A stretch of 64,000 nt of DNA, taken from contig JACRAU010000028.1 of NCBI GenBank assembly GCA_016234655.1, positions 24,629 to 88,628 on the forward strand, given 5' to 3'. Position numbers and translations under genes: made by a program. This document shows positions 53,395 to 62,602 of the stretch, piece after piece (position 1 is the stretch's first letter; every line of letters starts with the position of its first letter). A model generated the notes under the pieces. It saw only the letters and a list, made by a program, of their open reading frames with translations. It was not told the DNA's origin and searched no databases. Origin of the DNA: Betaproteobacteria bacterium (lineage in GTDB: Bacteria > Pseudomonadota > Gammaproteobacteria > Burkholderiales > Thiobacillaceae).

Positions 53395-53548
53395 TGAATC
53401 TAATTTCTAGTGGTTAGCCGGTGATTTTGCATAGAGCCCCTTTTCAGAGGAAGATTATCTCTGCAAAACGCAGTTTTTACATATATTCCGGCCTAGGCTA
53501 AAAAATAACAACACTCTATTGGCCCACCCCTCACGCCACGCACCTAAT
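53395..53548. other. AT-rich intergenic stretch
   Basis: These 154 bases upstream of the methylase gene hold no coding sequence or clear repeat. This is the right edge of the AT-rich segment; GC-rich sequence resumes at about 53,540. Confidence 0.5.
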
Positions 53549-54670
53549 TCACCACACCACCTCATACCCACTACTGCGCCCGCCCTTGCCGGTGGGCCGC
53601 AGGCAGCCCTTTTCGACCAGGTCGGCCAGCTCGCGGTAGGCGGTGGCGCGGCTGGTCTTGGTCAGGCTCATGTATTTGCGGGTGTTGATGCCGCCCTCGA
53701 AGCCGTCCGGGCCGGCGTCGAGCAGGCGGTTGAGCGCCTTGCGCTGGCGCGGGTTGAGCGCGGTGGCTTGGTGCTTGAGCCAGAACCGCGCCTTGCCCAG
53801 GGTGTTGGCCACGGTCTGCTCGGCCGCGTTCGCGGACGATTCGACCTGCGCCAGGAACCAGGCGAGCCAGCCGCTGACTTCCAGCCCGCCGCGCTGGGTG
53901 CGCTCCAGGATGTCGTAGTAGCCCTCCCGCTCCCGCAGTATCTGCGCGGACAGGCTGAACAGCCGCATCGGCTGGCCTTCGTCTTGCGACAGCGCCATGT
54001 CGGTGATGGCGCGGGCGAGGCGGCCGTTGCCGTCCTCGAAGGGGTGCAGGGTGACGAACCAGAGGTGGGCCAGTCCGGCGCGAAGCAGGCCGTCGAGCCC
54101 GGCGGGCGGCGCGGCGAACCAGGCGAGGAAGCGCTCGACTTCCGCTTGCAGCCCGGCCCGCGGCGGCGCGGCGAAATGAACTCGTTCCTTGCCGACGCCG
54201 CCGGAGACGACTTGCATCGGCTCGTCGCCGCGCAGCTTGCCGACCCGGATGGCGTGCAGCCCGGAGCGGCCGGTCGGGAAAAGCGCGGCCTGCCAGCCGA
54301 GCAGCCGCTTGAGCGTCAGCGGCGCATCGTGCCGCCGCGTCGCGTCGAGCAACACCTCGATCAAGCCGTCCACGGCGCGCGGCGGCGCCGGCAGGCCGGC
54401 GGTGGGCAGGCCCAGGTGGCGGGCCACCGAGGAGCGCACCGCCTCCGGCTCGAGCCGTTCCCCCTCGATGGCGCTGGTGGTGAGGCCGTCTTCGACCAGG
54501 ATGGCGGCCACCGCCTCCACGGTAAGGTTGGCGTCGAGCAGGCGGGCCGCGCCGAGCACCTTGCCCTGGGCCAGGCGGGCGCGGGCGAGCGGCGGCGCCA
54601 GCCGGGCGGCGTCCCAGCGAAAGCGGGGCCAGTCGGCTTGCTGCCATATCCAGGCGGGAGGCGTTTTCAC
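53549..54670 (-). CDS. Fic-family protein with DUF4172-like N-terminus and C-terminal HTH
   Basis: 373 residues from GTG 54670. N-terminal WIWQQADWPRFRWDAARLAP is DUF4172-like; SAIEGERL before the core resembles the inhibitory motif (S-x3-E-G); the Fic motif HPFEDGNGRLAR is at about 216-227. A C-terminal winged helix (NTRKYMSLTKTSRATAYRELADLVEKGCLRPTG) suggests DNA binding. It is probably a protein AMPylator or self-regulator with autoinhibition. Inverted repeats lie upstream. Confidence 0.9.
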   Translation of the reverse strand: MKTPPAWIWQQADWPRFRWDAARLAPPLARARLAQGKVLGAARLLDANLTVEAVAAILVEDGLTTSAIEGERLEPEAVRSSVARHLGLPTAGLPAPPRAVDGLIEVLLDATRRHDAPLTLKRLLGWQAALFPTGRSGLHAIRVGKLRGDEPMQVVSGGVGKERVHFAAPPRAGLQAEVERFLAWFAAPPAGLDGLLRAGLAHLWFVTLHPFEDGNGRLARAITDMALSQDEGQPMRLFSLSAQILREREGYYDILERTQRGGLEVSGWLAWFLAQVESSANAAEQTVANTLGKARFWLKHQATALNPRQRKALNRLLDAGPDGFEGGINTRKYMSLTKTSRATAYRELADLVEKGCLRPTGKGGRSSGYEVVW

Positions 54671-54913
54671 GGCTTAATCGCTCCAAGTTGTGAAGCGATT
54701 ATGGCGGTGGATCGCTTCATGGGCAAGCCGGGCGGGAAGGTACGCTTAGCCCAAATAGGCTTGCGGTGCCGTGCGGGTTTGTGGCCAACACCCCGCGCAA
54801 GACCGGAAACAGCCCCGGCGCACTTCGTCGAGGATGAAATGCGGGTGGCCGCCCCGGTATTCAGGCGATCCTGGGTTCGAATGGTTCAGACGGTTCGGCC
54901 AACGCCAGCCCAC
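54671..54913. promoter_or_regulatory. fic upstream region with GAAGCGAT inverted repeats
   Basis: GAAGCGAT (54692-54699) and ATCGCTTC (54711-54718) are exact inverted repeats 11 bp apart. A further AATCGCT / AGCGATT pair lies at 54676-54700. They may be operators for the HTH-bearing Fic protein. The remaining bases toward fumC show nothing I can support. Confidence 0.5.
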
Positions 54914-56308
54914 TCACTCCCCGCGACCGAGCATCTGCGCCGGCCGCACCCAGCGGTCGAAATCTTCCGCCGTGACATAGCCCAGCGCCAACGCCGCCTC
55001 GCGCAGGCTGGCGCCGTCGCGGTGCGCCCGTTGGGCGATCTCGGCGGCCCGGTCGTAGCCGATGTGCGGCGTCAGCGCGGTCACCAGCATCAGCGAGCGG
55101 CCCAGCAGTTCGACGATGCGCGCCTCGTCGGCCTCGATGCCGCGCACGCAATGGCTGTCGAAGCTGCTCATGCCGTCGGCGAGCAGGCGCACGCTTTGCA
55201 TGAAGTTGTGGGCGATGAGCGGCTTGTAGACGTTGAGCTCGAAATGGCCGGCGCCGCCGCCGAGGCCGATGGCGACGTCGTTGGCCATGACCTGGGCGCA
55301 GAGCATGGTCAGCGCCTCGCATTGGGTGGGGTTGACCTTGCCCGGCATGATCGAGCTGCCGGGCTCGTTCTCGGGCAGCGATATCTCGCCGAGCCCGCAG
55401 CGCGGGCCGGAGGCCAGCCAGCGGATGTCGTTGGCGATCTTGCTCAGCGCGACGGCGAGAACTTTTAGCGCGCCGTGCGCGGCGACCAGGCCGTCGTGCG
55501 CGGCCAACGCGGCGAATTTGTTGGCGGCGGTGACGAAGGGCAGGCCGCTGTCCCGGGCGAGCTCGGCCGCCACGCGCCGGCCGAATTCGGCATGGGTGTT
55601 GAGGCCGGTGCCGACGGCGGTGCCGCCGACGGCGAGCGGATAGAGCGAGGGCAGCATGGCCTGGATGACCGCTTCGGCGTGGTCGAGCTGGGCGACATAG
55701 CCGGAGAACTCCTGGCCCAGGGTCAGCGGCGTGGCGTCCTGCAAATGGGTGCGGCCGATCTTGACGATGTCGGCGAAGGCGGCGGATTTCTGTGCCAGCG
55801 TGGCGCGCAGCCGGGCCAGCGCCGGCAGCAGCGCGCGGGCCAACCCCAGGCCGGCGGCCAGGTGCATGGCGGTGGGAAAGATGTCGTTCGACGACTGGCC
55901 GAGGTTGACCTCGTCGTTGGGATGTACGCGGCGCCGGTCGCCGCGCCCGCCGCCCAGCAGTTCGGAGGCGCGATTGGCCAGCACCTCGTTCAGGTTCATA
56001 TTGCTCTGGGTGCCCGAACCGGTCTGCCAGACGGCGAGGGGAAATTCCTCCGCGTGGCTACCCGACTGCACTTCCTCGGCGGCCGCGACGATGGCCGCCG
56101 CCTTGTCCGCCGGTAGCAGGCCGAGGTCGCGGTTGACGCGAGCGCAGGCGGCCTTGACGGTGGCGAGGGCGTGCACGATTTCGGCCGGCATGCGCTCGCT
56201 GGAGATGGCGAAATGTTCGAGCGCGCGCTGGGTCTGCGCGCCCCAAAGCCGCTCGGCCGGCACCTCGATTGCGCCGAAGGAATCGCGCTCGGTCCGCGTC
56301 TTGCCCAT
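54914..56308 (-). CDS. fumC: Class II fumarase
   Basis: 464 residues from the ATG at 56308. The family signature [13 protein letters not shown] is present, with [12 protein letters not shown] and the TH(L)QDATP region. It interconverts fumarate and malate in the TCA cycle, oxygen-stable and iron-free. It follows the ferritin-like gene by 17 bp and may be cotranscribed with it. No complete operon partner is needed. Confidence 0.96.
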   Translation of the reverse strand: MGKTRTERDSFGAIEVPAERLWGAQTQRALEHFAISSERMPAEIVHALATVKAACARVNRDLGLLPADKAAAIVAAAEEVQSGSHAEEFPLAVWQTGSGTQSNMNLNEVLANRASELLGGGRGDRRRVHPNDEVNLGQSSNDIFPTAMHLAAGLGLARALLPALARLRATLAQKSAAFADIVKIGRTHLQDATPLTLGQEFSGYVAQLDHAEAVIQAMLPSLYPLAVGGTAVGTGLNTHAEFGRRVAAELARDSGLPFVTAANKFAALAAHDGLVAAHGALKVLAVALSKIANDIRWLASGPRCGLGEISLPENEPGSSIMPGKVNPTQCEALTMLCAQVMANDVAIGLGGGAGHFELNVYKPLIAHNFMQSVRLLADGMSSFDSHCVRGIEADEARIVELLGRSLMLVTALTPHIGYDRAAEIAQRAHRDGASLREAALALGYVTAEDFDRWVRPAQMLGRGE

Positions 56309-56325
56309 GGCGCTGGCGGCCCGGC

Positions 56326-56748
56326 TCAACTGGCGAGCACGTCGGCGATATCGCGCTTGTGCTCTTCCTCCTGGATCAGGATGTCCTCGAGCACGCGGCG
56401 CAGGCCGTATTCCCGTAGCGCCTCGGCCTGGGCGATGCGTTCGCGGTAACGGGCGATGGCGTTGTCCTCGCCGGCCAGGTCCTGCCGGAGCATTTCCACG
56501 CTGCTGGCGGCGGTCTCCCGTTTTTCCACGTCCACGGTAGGGGTGCCGCCGAGAAAATCGATCTGCTCGGACAGCATCACGGCATGCTGCATCTCCTCCT
56601 GGGCGTGGATCAGCAGTTCCTTCTGGATCGAGTCGTATTTGGCGCCGGTGATCGTGCTGGCGTGCTGTACGTACTGGATGGCGGCGGCATACTCCCACTC
56701 CAGGTCCTTGTTGAGTTCCGCCAGCAGTTTTTTGCGGGTGATGGCCAT
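56326..56748 (-). CDS. Ferritin-like/bacterioferritin-related protein
   Basis: 140 residues in a four-helix bundle. Iron-site motifs are [18 protein letters not shown] (ExxH), [15 protein letters not shown] and [13 protein letters not shown] (ExxH). There is no heme-ligand Met as in canonical Bfr that I can assign. It probably stores iron or detoxifies peroxide. ATG at 56748. Confidence 0.88.
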   Translation of the reverse strand: MAITRKKLLAELNKDLEWEYAAAIQYVQHASTITGAKYDSIQKELLIHAQEEMQHAVMLSEQIDFLGGTPTVDVEKRETAASSVEMLRQDLAGEDNAIARYRERIAQAEALREYGLRRVLEDILIQEEEHKRDIADVLAS

Positions 56749-56836
56749 GGCATGTCTCCCTCTGAGTGTCAGATACCATCATAGAACCCGCAGCGCATCG
56801 ATCAGGCGGAATTTGCTTAAGCGAAATCGCCCAGCC

Positions 56837-57289
56837 TCAAGGGCGCACGATGACCTTTCCGCGCATGCCAGCGGTGAGATGTCCCGGGACCAGGCAGGCG
56901 AAATCAAAATCGCCGGCATGGGTGAACCGCCATACCAGCTCCCCCGTCTGGCCAGGCTCGATGCTGACGGCATTGGGGCCGGCGTATTGCGTCTCGGGAA
57001 ATTTGCGCATCCGCGCGGCCTGCTGCTTCAGTTCGGCCAGCCTACCCAACACCAGCATATGCTTGAGCTGACCGCCATTGATCGCCTGAAAGCGGATGGT
57101 TTGGCCCCGCTTGATGCGAACCTCGTCCGGCGAAAAGCGCATATCGTCGCCGACACCGATCTCGATAGCGCGGTCCACCTTGTCCGGGTCGCCGGGCTTG
57201 CCCAGAACCGAGGGGTAGCCGTCAGCCGCTTGGGCAAGCCTGCCGGACAGGGCGAGCAGTGCAATCAGGACACGGATAGGTTTGCGCAT
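56837..57289 (-). CDS. Secreted cupredoxin-family copper protein
   Basis: 150 residues from the ATG at 57289 with AAGGGG upstream. Signal peptide MRKPIRVLIALLALSGRLAQA. Copper ligands are the His in LKHMLVLG and Cys-His-Met in FACLVPGHLTAGM, as in type 1 copper proteins. A periplasmic electron carrier or copper chaperone is likely. Confidence 0.85.
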   Translation of the reverse strand: MRKPIRVLIALLALSGRLAQAADGYPSVLGKPGDPDKVDRAIEIGVGDDMRFSPDEVRIKRGQTIRFQAINGGQLKHMLVLGRLAELKQQAARMRKFPETQYAGPNAVSIEPGQTGELVWRFTHAGDFDFACLVPGHLTAGMRGKVIVRP

Positions 57290-57563
57290 ATCGCCCCTTT
57301 TCAGTGCCGGGCGGACCACAGCCCCGCCCCGGATTCGGCCGGAAACGGCGCCGGCGAGAGCCGCGTGCCGCCCGGGAGCCATTGCCGGAGGCAGCGCCTT
57401 GCCGGGAGGGCACTGGTTTTTCGGCGCAAGAAATGATTCGATTATGGCCGCTGCGCCCAACTTTGCTATGCGAAGTTCGCTCGAAACAGGCTAAAGCGCC
57501 TACATCACCCTAGCGCATAAAGGCACAAAAGCCTTCACCGAGAAATTGTGCCGTTCATGTCTC
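57290..57563. other. Intergenic stretch, nothing identified
   Basis: 274 bases between the cupredoxin gene start and the cbbO2 stop. It should contain the cupredoxin promoter and the end of the form II operon; I see no strong terminator. Confidence 0.4.
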
Positions 57564-60026
57564 TCACTTCGTGAGCGCCATAAACAATTCAGGGAGCTTT
57601 TCTGGGAGCCTCTGGATGTTGTCGACCACGGTGTACTGCCGGCCGAAGATGTCGGCCACGTATTCGTCGGCCTTGGGATCGAGGTTGATGCAGTAGCTGA
57701 AGATGCCCTTCTGGTCGAGTTCGCGCACGGCGCGGCGGGCGTCTTCGATCAGCAGTTTTTCGTCGTGCACGTCCACGTCGGCGGGTTGGCCGTCGGTGAG
57801 GATGAGCATGAGTTTCTTGTCGGCCGGGCGCGACTCCAGGTAGTGCGCGGCGTGGCGCATGGCGGCGCCCATGCGCGTGGACCAGCCGGCCTCCATGGCG
57901 GCGATGCGGCCTTTCACCTCGTCGCTGAAACCCTCGCTGTAGCCCTTGATGTGCATGAAGCGCACATCGTGCCGGGTGTTGGAGTGGAAGCCGGCGATGG
58001 CGAAGGGGTCGCCCAGGCGCTCGATGGCCCAGGCCAGCAGCGACACGGCCTCTTGCGATAGTTCCAGGATGGTCTGCTCGGAGCCGGCCACCTTCTCGTT
58101 GAGCGATTCGGACAGGTCGAGCACCAGGCTCACCGCGATGTTGCGGCCGCTGGTGCGGTGGCTCATGTTGATGCGCGGGTCGGGCATGGCGCCGCCCTTG
58201 AAGTCGATGAGCGAGCGGATGGCGACATCGAGGTCGAGTTCGCTGCCTTCTTCCTGATAGCGGATGCGCACCTTGTCCTGCGGCTTCAAGAGGTCGAGGA
58301 TGCGTTTCAGCCGCTTGGCCAGGGCATCGTGTTTCTGCAGCAGCCGGTCGATATCGCCCGGGTTGCCGTGGGGATGCAGGTGCTCGTACAGACTCACCCA
58401 GTCAGGCCGGTAGGTCTGGCTGTGGTAGTCCCATTCCGGGTAGTGGCGCGGCGGCAGCGACAGAATCTCCGACTCCTTCTTCAGCTTCTTGTCGGGGTCG
58501 TCGAAGAAGTCCTCGTCGTCGCTGTCCTCGATGTACTGCCACATGTGGCGGTTGTCGTCGCGATAGTCGATGACGGTGTCGTCGAACCATATCTTGGCGA
58601 ACTGGTCGCTCTGGCGGCGGGTGCGCGCCGAGAAGGACAGGGCGAGGTCGGCAATCTCGCGGGTGCTGCTTTCCCCCTGCGCCATGATCTCGTGGAAGCG
58701 CTGGGCGAACTCGACGATGGCCGGGTTCTGGTAACCGTGGTTTTCGTCCAGCAGCGCGCGCGACAACATGGTCAGCCGGTGGCGCAGACAGGACATGGTT
58801 TCCTGATCGCAGGCGTCTTCACGCGGATACGGGTGCAGGGCCAGGAAGATGTCGCGCAGACCGGGATACTCGCGGCAGAGCAGGGTCTCGATGCGGCAAT
58901 CCTCGAAGAACTCCACGCCCATGCGCTGCAGCGGGCTGTAGTTATCGGCGACGATCTGCGTGGTCCAGCGCCGGTGGCCGACCATGTGCGCCAGCACGGC
59001 ACGGTAGCGGTCTATGCCGCGGATTCTGATCCCCTCCCCCGCAGGCGGGGGAGGGGTTAGGGGAGAGGGCACAGTGGTTGAAAGTGCCGTGGCCTTTCCC
59101 TCTCCCGGCGCTTCGCGCCCCCCTCTCCCGCTTGCGGGAGAGGGGATAACCACGTCGTCGAACACGTCCGGCACCCGCATGCCCAGCTTGTCGTAATAGG
59201 GCACCGGCTTACGCAGTTCGTCGAAGGCGGTGGAATATGGCACCAGTTGTTCGGCGTCTTGCCACAGGCCGCGTAGATACAAATCCAGCTTGCGCTCGAC
59301 ATCGGCGAACAGCACGCCGTGGCGCTCGCGCTGCATCACCGCGCGGCTGTCGGCGGACTTCAACGCGAAGTATTCGGTCTGCCGCTCGGGGTGGGTGCGG
59401 TAGTTGCGAATGCCGTATTCCACCCAGTTGCGCACGCCCGCCATCGACAACTGTGCGAACAGGAACGGCGCCTGCCGGTAGAACTCGGGCAGGCCGGGGC
59501 TGGGGAAGGTGGTGTGGTGGCCGTGGATGGAGCCGGTGGTGCGGGCCATCAGGTCCATGGCGATGTCGAGGTAGTGTTCGAACTGCTCCAGCGAATGCTG
59601 GCGCCGCGCCACCGGCGCCAGGGTCTGGATGAAGGGCGCGATGGCCTTGCCGTTGGGCGACTTGTGCATCGCGTGGATGGCCTTCATCACCGGTGACAGC
59701 GCCTCTTCGCCCAGGGCCTTGGCCACCGAGGGCCACTCTTCCAGGAAGGCGAGGATGGGCTCGTCGCCGCGGCCCATGCGTCCGAGGAAGCTGGCGGCAT
59801 CGAGATAGGCGGACAGACCCTCGCGCGAGAGCACCGCCAGGGCCTCGGCCATGGTGTCCTCGAACACCTCCTTGACGCGCGGGAAGCCGCTGTTGAGCTG
59901 CTTCCAGTACGCGGCCATCAAGGGGTGCTGGTATTGGCTTAGGCCGTCCGCTGCCGCGGACTTAACATCGGCTGCGCCGATGTTAGCCAACGCCGAAACT
60001 TCGTTTTCAGTTTTGGCTTCAGTCAT
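57564..60026 (-). CDS. cbbO: CbbO, VWA-domain RuBisCO activase subunit (form II)
   Basis: 820 residues from the ATG at 60026, with AGGAG ahead of it. The MIDAS Asp-x-Ser-x-Ser lies in VSLVLDLSESLNEK; LTDGQPADVD matches the form I paralogue. It partners the CbbQ encoded upstream to reactivate CbbM. At about residues 294-333 a REP-like repeat pair is translated in frame (VIPSPASGRGG ... PSPLTPPPPAGEG), at the position equivalent to that in the form I CbbO. Confidence 0.93.
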   Translation of the reverse strand: MTEAKTENEVSALANIGAADVKSAAADGLSQYQHPLMAAYWKQLNSGFPRVKEVFEDTMAEALAVLSREGLSAYLDAASFLGRMGRGDEPILAFLEEWPSVAKALGEEALSPVMKAIHAMHKSPNGKAIAPFIQTLAPVARRQHSLEQFEHYLDIAMDLMARTTGSIHGHHTTFPSPGLPEFYRQAPFLFAQLSMAGVRNWVEYGIRNYRTHPERQTEYFALKSADSRAVMQRERHGVLFADVERKLDLYLRGLWQDAEQLVPYSTAFDELRKPVPYYDKLGMRVPDVFDDVVIPSPASGRGGREAPGEGKATALSTTVPSPLTPPPPAGEGIRIRGIDRYRAVLAHMVGHRRWTTQIVADNYSPLQRMGVEFFEDCRIETLLCREYPGLRDIFLALHPYPREDACDQETMSCLRHRLTMLSRALLDENHGYQNPAIVEFAQRFHEIMAQGESSTREIADLALSFSARTRRQSDQFAKIWFDDTVIDYRDDNRHMWQYIEDSDDEDFFDDPDKKLKKESEILSLPPRHYPEWDYHSQTYRPDWVSLYEHLHPHGNPGDIDRLLQKHDALAKRLKRILDLLKPQDKVRIRYQEEGSELDLDVAIRSLIDFKGGAMPDPRINMSHRTSGRNIAVSLVLDLSESLNEKVAGSEQTILELSQEAVSLLAWAIERLGDPFAIAGFHSNTRHDVRFMHIKGYSEGFSDEVKGRIAAMEAGWSTRMGAAMRHAAHYLESRPADKKLMLILTDGQPADVDVHDEKLLIEDARRAVRELDQKGIFSYCINLDPKADEYVADIFGRQYTVVDNIQRLPEKLPELFMALTK
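59030..59147. repeat. REP-like repeat pair inside cbbO (form II)
   Basis: Two palindromic units (CCCCTCCCCCGCAGGCGGGG and CCCTCTCCCGCTTGCGGGAG cores) in inverted order form the in-frame insert. Confidence 0.85.
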
Positions 60027-60031
60027 GGTCG

Positions 60032-60172
60032 CTCCTCTCCCCTCCCCCGCAAGCGGGGGAGGGGTTGGGGGAGAGGGCAACGCGGCGATTCATGGTGCCA
60101 ATCACCTTCGTAAAACCTTTCCCTCTCCCCAACCCTCTCCCGCTTGCCTCTCCCGCTTGCGGGAGAGGGGGC
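60032..60172. repeat. REP-like repeats between cbbQ and cbbO (form II)
   Basis: Three units with cores CCGCAAGCGG, CCCGCTTGCC and CCCGCTTGCGGG lie in the gap. The edge of one supplies the purine-rich sequence (AGAGGAG) used as the cbbO ribosome-binding site. Confidence 0.8.
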
Positions 60173-60175
60173 CAA

Positions 60176-60979
60176 TCAGGCAAACGTCGCATCGATGGCG
60201 TGATCCAGCGTTTCGCGGATGTCGGCGTCGTCGGTGATCGGGCGCACCAGGGCCATGTAGCAGGCATCGCGCGGCTCGACGCCGTCCTTGATCAGGGTGG
60301 CGGCGTAAACCAACAGGCGAGTCGAGATGCCTTCGTCCAGGCCGTGGCCCTTGAGGTTGCGCGCGGTCTGGCCGATCTTGACCAGCTTGGCGGCGACGGC
60401 CTCGTCCAGGCCGGTCTCCTTGGCCAGGATGGTGGTCTCCAACTCGGCCGCCGGATAGTCGAAATCGAAGGCGGTGAAGCGCTGCTTGGTCGACTGCTTC
60501 AGGTCCTTCATCAGGCTCTGGTAGCCGGGGTTGTAGGAGATGACCAACTGGAAGTCGGGGTGGGCCTCGATCAGCTCGCCCTTCTTGTCCAGCGGCAGGG
60601 TGCGGCGGTGGTCGGTCAGCGGGTGGATCACCACGGTGGTGTCTTGCCGGGCTTCCACAATTTCATCCAGATAGCAGATCGCGCCGATGCGGGCGGCGGT
60701 GGTGAGCGGGCCGTCGAGCCAGCGGGTGCCGTTGGCCTCCAGCAAGTAGCGGCCAACGAGATCGGAAGCAGTCATATCCTCGTTGCAGGCGACGGTGATC
60801 AGCGGCTTGGAGAGCTTCCAGGCCATGTATTCGACGAAGCGCGACTTGCCGCAGCCGGTGGGGCCTTTGACCATGACCGGCAGGCGGTTGCGGTAGGCGG
60901 CCTCGTACAACTGCACTTCCTTGCCCTGAGCCTGGTAGTAGGGTTCCTTGTGAACCTTGTACTGTTCTTTGTCTGTCAT
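60176..60979 (-). CDS. cbbQ: CbbQ, MoxR-type AAA+ RuBisCO activase (form II)
   Basis: 267 residues from the ATG at 60979. Walker A GPTGCGKS, Walker B AICYLDEI. Close paralogue of the form I CbbQ, with near-identical central domain. Works with CbbO on form II RuBisCO. Upstream are a short inverted repeat and the terminator that follows cbbM. Confidence 0.95.
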   Translation of the reverse strand: MTDKEQYKVHKEPYYQAQGKEVQLYEAAYRNRLPVMVKGPTGCGKSRFVEYMAWKLSKPLITVACNEDMTASDLVGRYLLEANGTRWLDGPLTTAARIGAICYLDEIVEARQDTTVVIHPLTDHRRTLPLDKKGELIEAHPDFQLVISYNPGYQSLMKDLKQSTKQRFTAFDFDYPAAELETTILAKETGLDEAVAAKLVKIGQTARNLKGHGLDEGISTRLLVYAATLIKDGVEPRDACYMALVRPITDDADIRETLDHAIDATFA

Positions 60980-60990
60980 GAACGACTCCC

Positions 60991-61015
60991 GTAGGGTGCG
61001 CTCTGCGCACCCTAC
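60991..61015. repeat. Inverted repeat before cbbQ (form II)
   Basis: GTAGGGTGCGC and GCGCACCCTAC arms around three bases; the same element as the longer one before the form I cbbQ. Confidence 0.75.
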
Positions 61016-61028
61016 GTGAAAATGGATG

Positions 61029-61058
61029 AAAAACGCCCCCAGACGCGGGGGCGTTTCT
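61029..61058 (-). terminator. Terminator between cbbM and cbbQ (form II)
   Basis: On the minus strand AAACGCCCCC / GGGGGCGTTT form a 10-bp stem with a 6-base loop, followed by T-rich sequence. It mirrors the cbbS-cbbQ terminator of the form I operon. Confidence 0.85.
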
Positions 61059-61083
61059 TGTTACAGCATTGCTACCGTGCGTC

Positions 61084-62463
61084 TTACTTATGCACGCCCA
61101 ACTTCTCGCGCCAGCCGGGGTAGATCTTGTCGGCGTCGTTCGGGAACGACTCGAAGGCACGGGCGAATTCCTTGTGCTCTTTGGCCCACTCGATCGGGTC
61201 GGCACCGGCCTTCCAGCACTCGTAGGACTGACGCAGGGAGATCGCGCCGGCCGCCGGGCTGTCGATGTGGCCGTAGGAGCCGCCGCCGGAGGTGTTGATG
61301 ACGTTGCCGTGGCCCAGGTTCTCGAAGAAGCCGGGCAGACGCAGCGCGTTCATGCCGCCGGAGATGATCGGGGTGGTGGGCTTCATGCCGTACCACTTCT
61401 GGAAGTAGACCGGACCCTGGCACTCGTCGCGCTCGATCATGTAGGCGATGATCTTGTCGGAGGTCTCGCCTTCCATCTTGCCGTAGCCCATGGTGCCGAC
61501 GTGGATGCCGGAAGCACCCTGCAGACGGGACATCTTGGCCAGCACGAAGGCGGTGTAGCCGCGCTTGGCGCTGGGGGAGGTGACGGCGCCGTGACCGGCA
61601 CGGTGGTAGTGCAGGTACTGGCCGGGGTACTGGCGACGGGCGGTGGTGACCATGCCGGGGCCGCCGACATAGCCATCGACCAGGAAGGCCAGTTTGTCGG
61701 CATCGGGACCGAAAGTCTCCAGGCCGAAGTCGGCGCGGGCGCACATCTCATAGTGATCGTCGGCGGTGATGTTCATCGAGAAGATCTTGGCCTGGCCTGT
61801 TTCATCCTGGGCGCGCTTCATCGCGTCATACACCAGCGGCAGGGTCTTCTTGATCGGGGCGAAGACCTGGTTGCCTTGCGGCTCGTCGTTCTTGATGAAG
61901 TCGCCACCCAGCCAGAACTGGTAGGCGGCCTTGGCGTACGGCTCGGGACGCAGGCCGAGGTTGGGCTTGATGATGGTGCCGGCGATGTAGCCGCCGTCCT
62001 TGACCGGACGACCGAGGATGCGCCACAGGTCGGAAATGTCCTTGGCGGGACCGTCGAACATCTGGATGACGCGCTCCGGCAGGTAGAAGTCGACCATCTT
62101 GGCGTGCTCGATGTCGCCCATGCCCTGATTGTTGCCGATCGCGAGCGTCAGGAACGACACCAGCATGAAGCGGCCGTCGGTCACGTTGCGGTCGAACAGA
62201 TCCAGCGGATAGGCGATGCGCATATCCTCGGTGGCTTCGTCGATGTAGTACACCAGCGCGTCCACGCCCTTGGTGAAGTCGTCGGTGGTGCTGACTTCGA
62301 CGTTGGTGCCGGTGGAGGACTCGGCGGCAAAGTGCGCGGCGGCTTCGAGATAGCCGTAGCCCTTCTTCGGTTTCATTTTGTAGGCGACCAGAATGTGACG
62401 GCCACCCTTGATCAGGTCTGCTTCTTTCAGACTCAGATCGGCATAACGATTTGATTGATCCAT
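61084..62463 (-). CDS. cbbM: RuBisCO large subunit, form II
   Basis: 459 residues from the ATG at 62463. Form II blocks: [29 protein letters not shown] with the carbamylated Lys, and [19 protein letters not shown]. Works without a small subunit at high CO2 or low O2. A divergent cbbR lies 140 bp upstream; a strong terminator follows. Confidence 0.98.
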   Translation of the reverse strand: MDQSNRYADLSLKEADLIKGGRHILVAYKMKPKKGYGYLEAAAHFAAESSTGTNVEVSTTDDFTKGVDALVYYIDEATEDMRIAYPLDLFDRNVTDGRFMLVSFLTLAIGNNQGMGDIEHAKMVDFYLPERVIQMFDGPAKDISDLWRILGRPVKDGGYIAGTIIKPNLGLRPEPYAKAAYQFWLGGDFIKNDEPQGNQVFAPIKKTLPLVYDAMKRAQDETGQAKIFSMNITADDHYEMCARADFGLETFGPDADKLAFLVDGYVGGPGMVTTARRQYPGQYLHYHRAGHGAVTSPSAKRGYTAFVLAKMSRLQGASGIHVGTMGYGKMEGETSDKIIAYMIERDECQGPVYFQKWYGMKPTTPIISGGMNALRLPGFFENLGHGNVINTSGGGSYGHIDSPAAGAISLRQSYECWKAGADPIEWAKEHKEFARAFESFPNDADKIYPGWREKLGVHK

Positions 62464-62534
62464 CACTATCTCCTAAACAGTTTAAATTCGTACCGCTCAT
62501 TCGAGCTTGGGCGCGACTATAGCGGGGTAGTTGT

Positions 62535-62575
62535 ATAAGTAATATTCAATTGTTATGATGATTACTATAAGTATT
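62535..62575. promoter_or_regulatory. Candidate CbbR operator region, cbbM-cbbR
   Basis: AGTAAT and ATTACT arms and further TATAAG/TTATGATGATTA elements lie in AT-rich DNA between the divergent cbbM and cbbR starts. This fits LysR-type binding sites, but exact borders cannot be set. Confidence 0.5.
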
Positions 62576-62602
62576 CATATATAGATATCCCAAGGTAACC
62601 GC

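Noticed and set aside
54686..54910. Small plus-strand frames between fic and fumC
   Set aside because: No ribosome-binding site or recognisable protein; better read as regulatory DNA.
39401..60172. CRISPR array made of the CCCTCTCCC repeats
   Set aside because: Copies are palindromic, irregularly spaced over 20 kb, sometimes inside genes, and have no spacer structure or cas genes.
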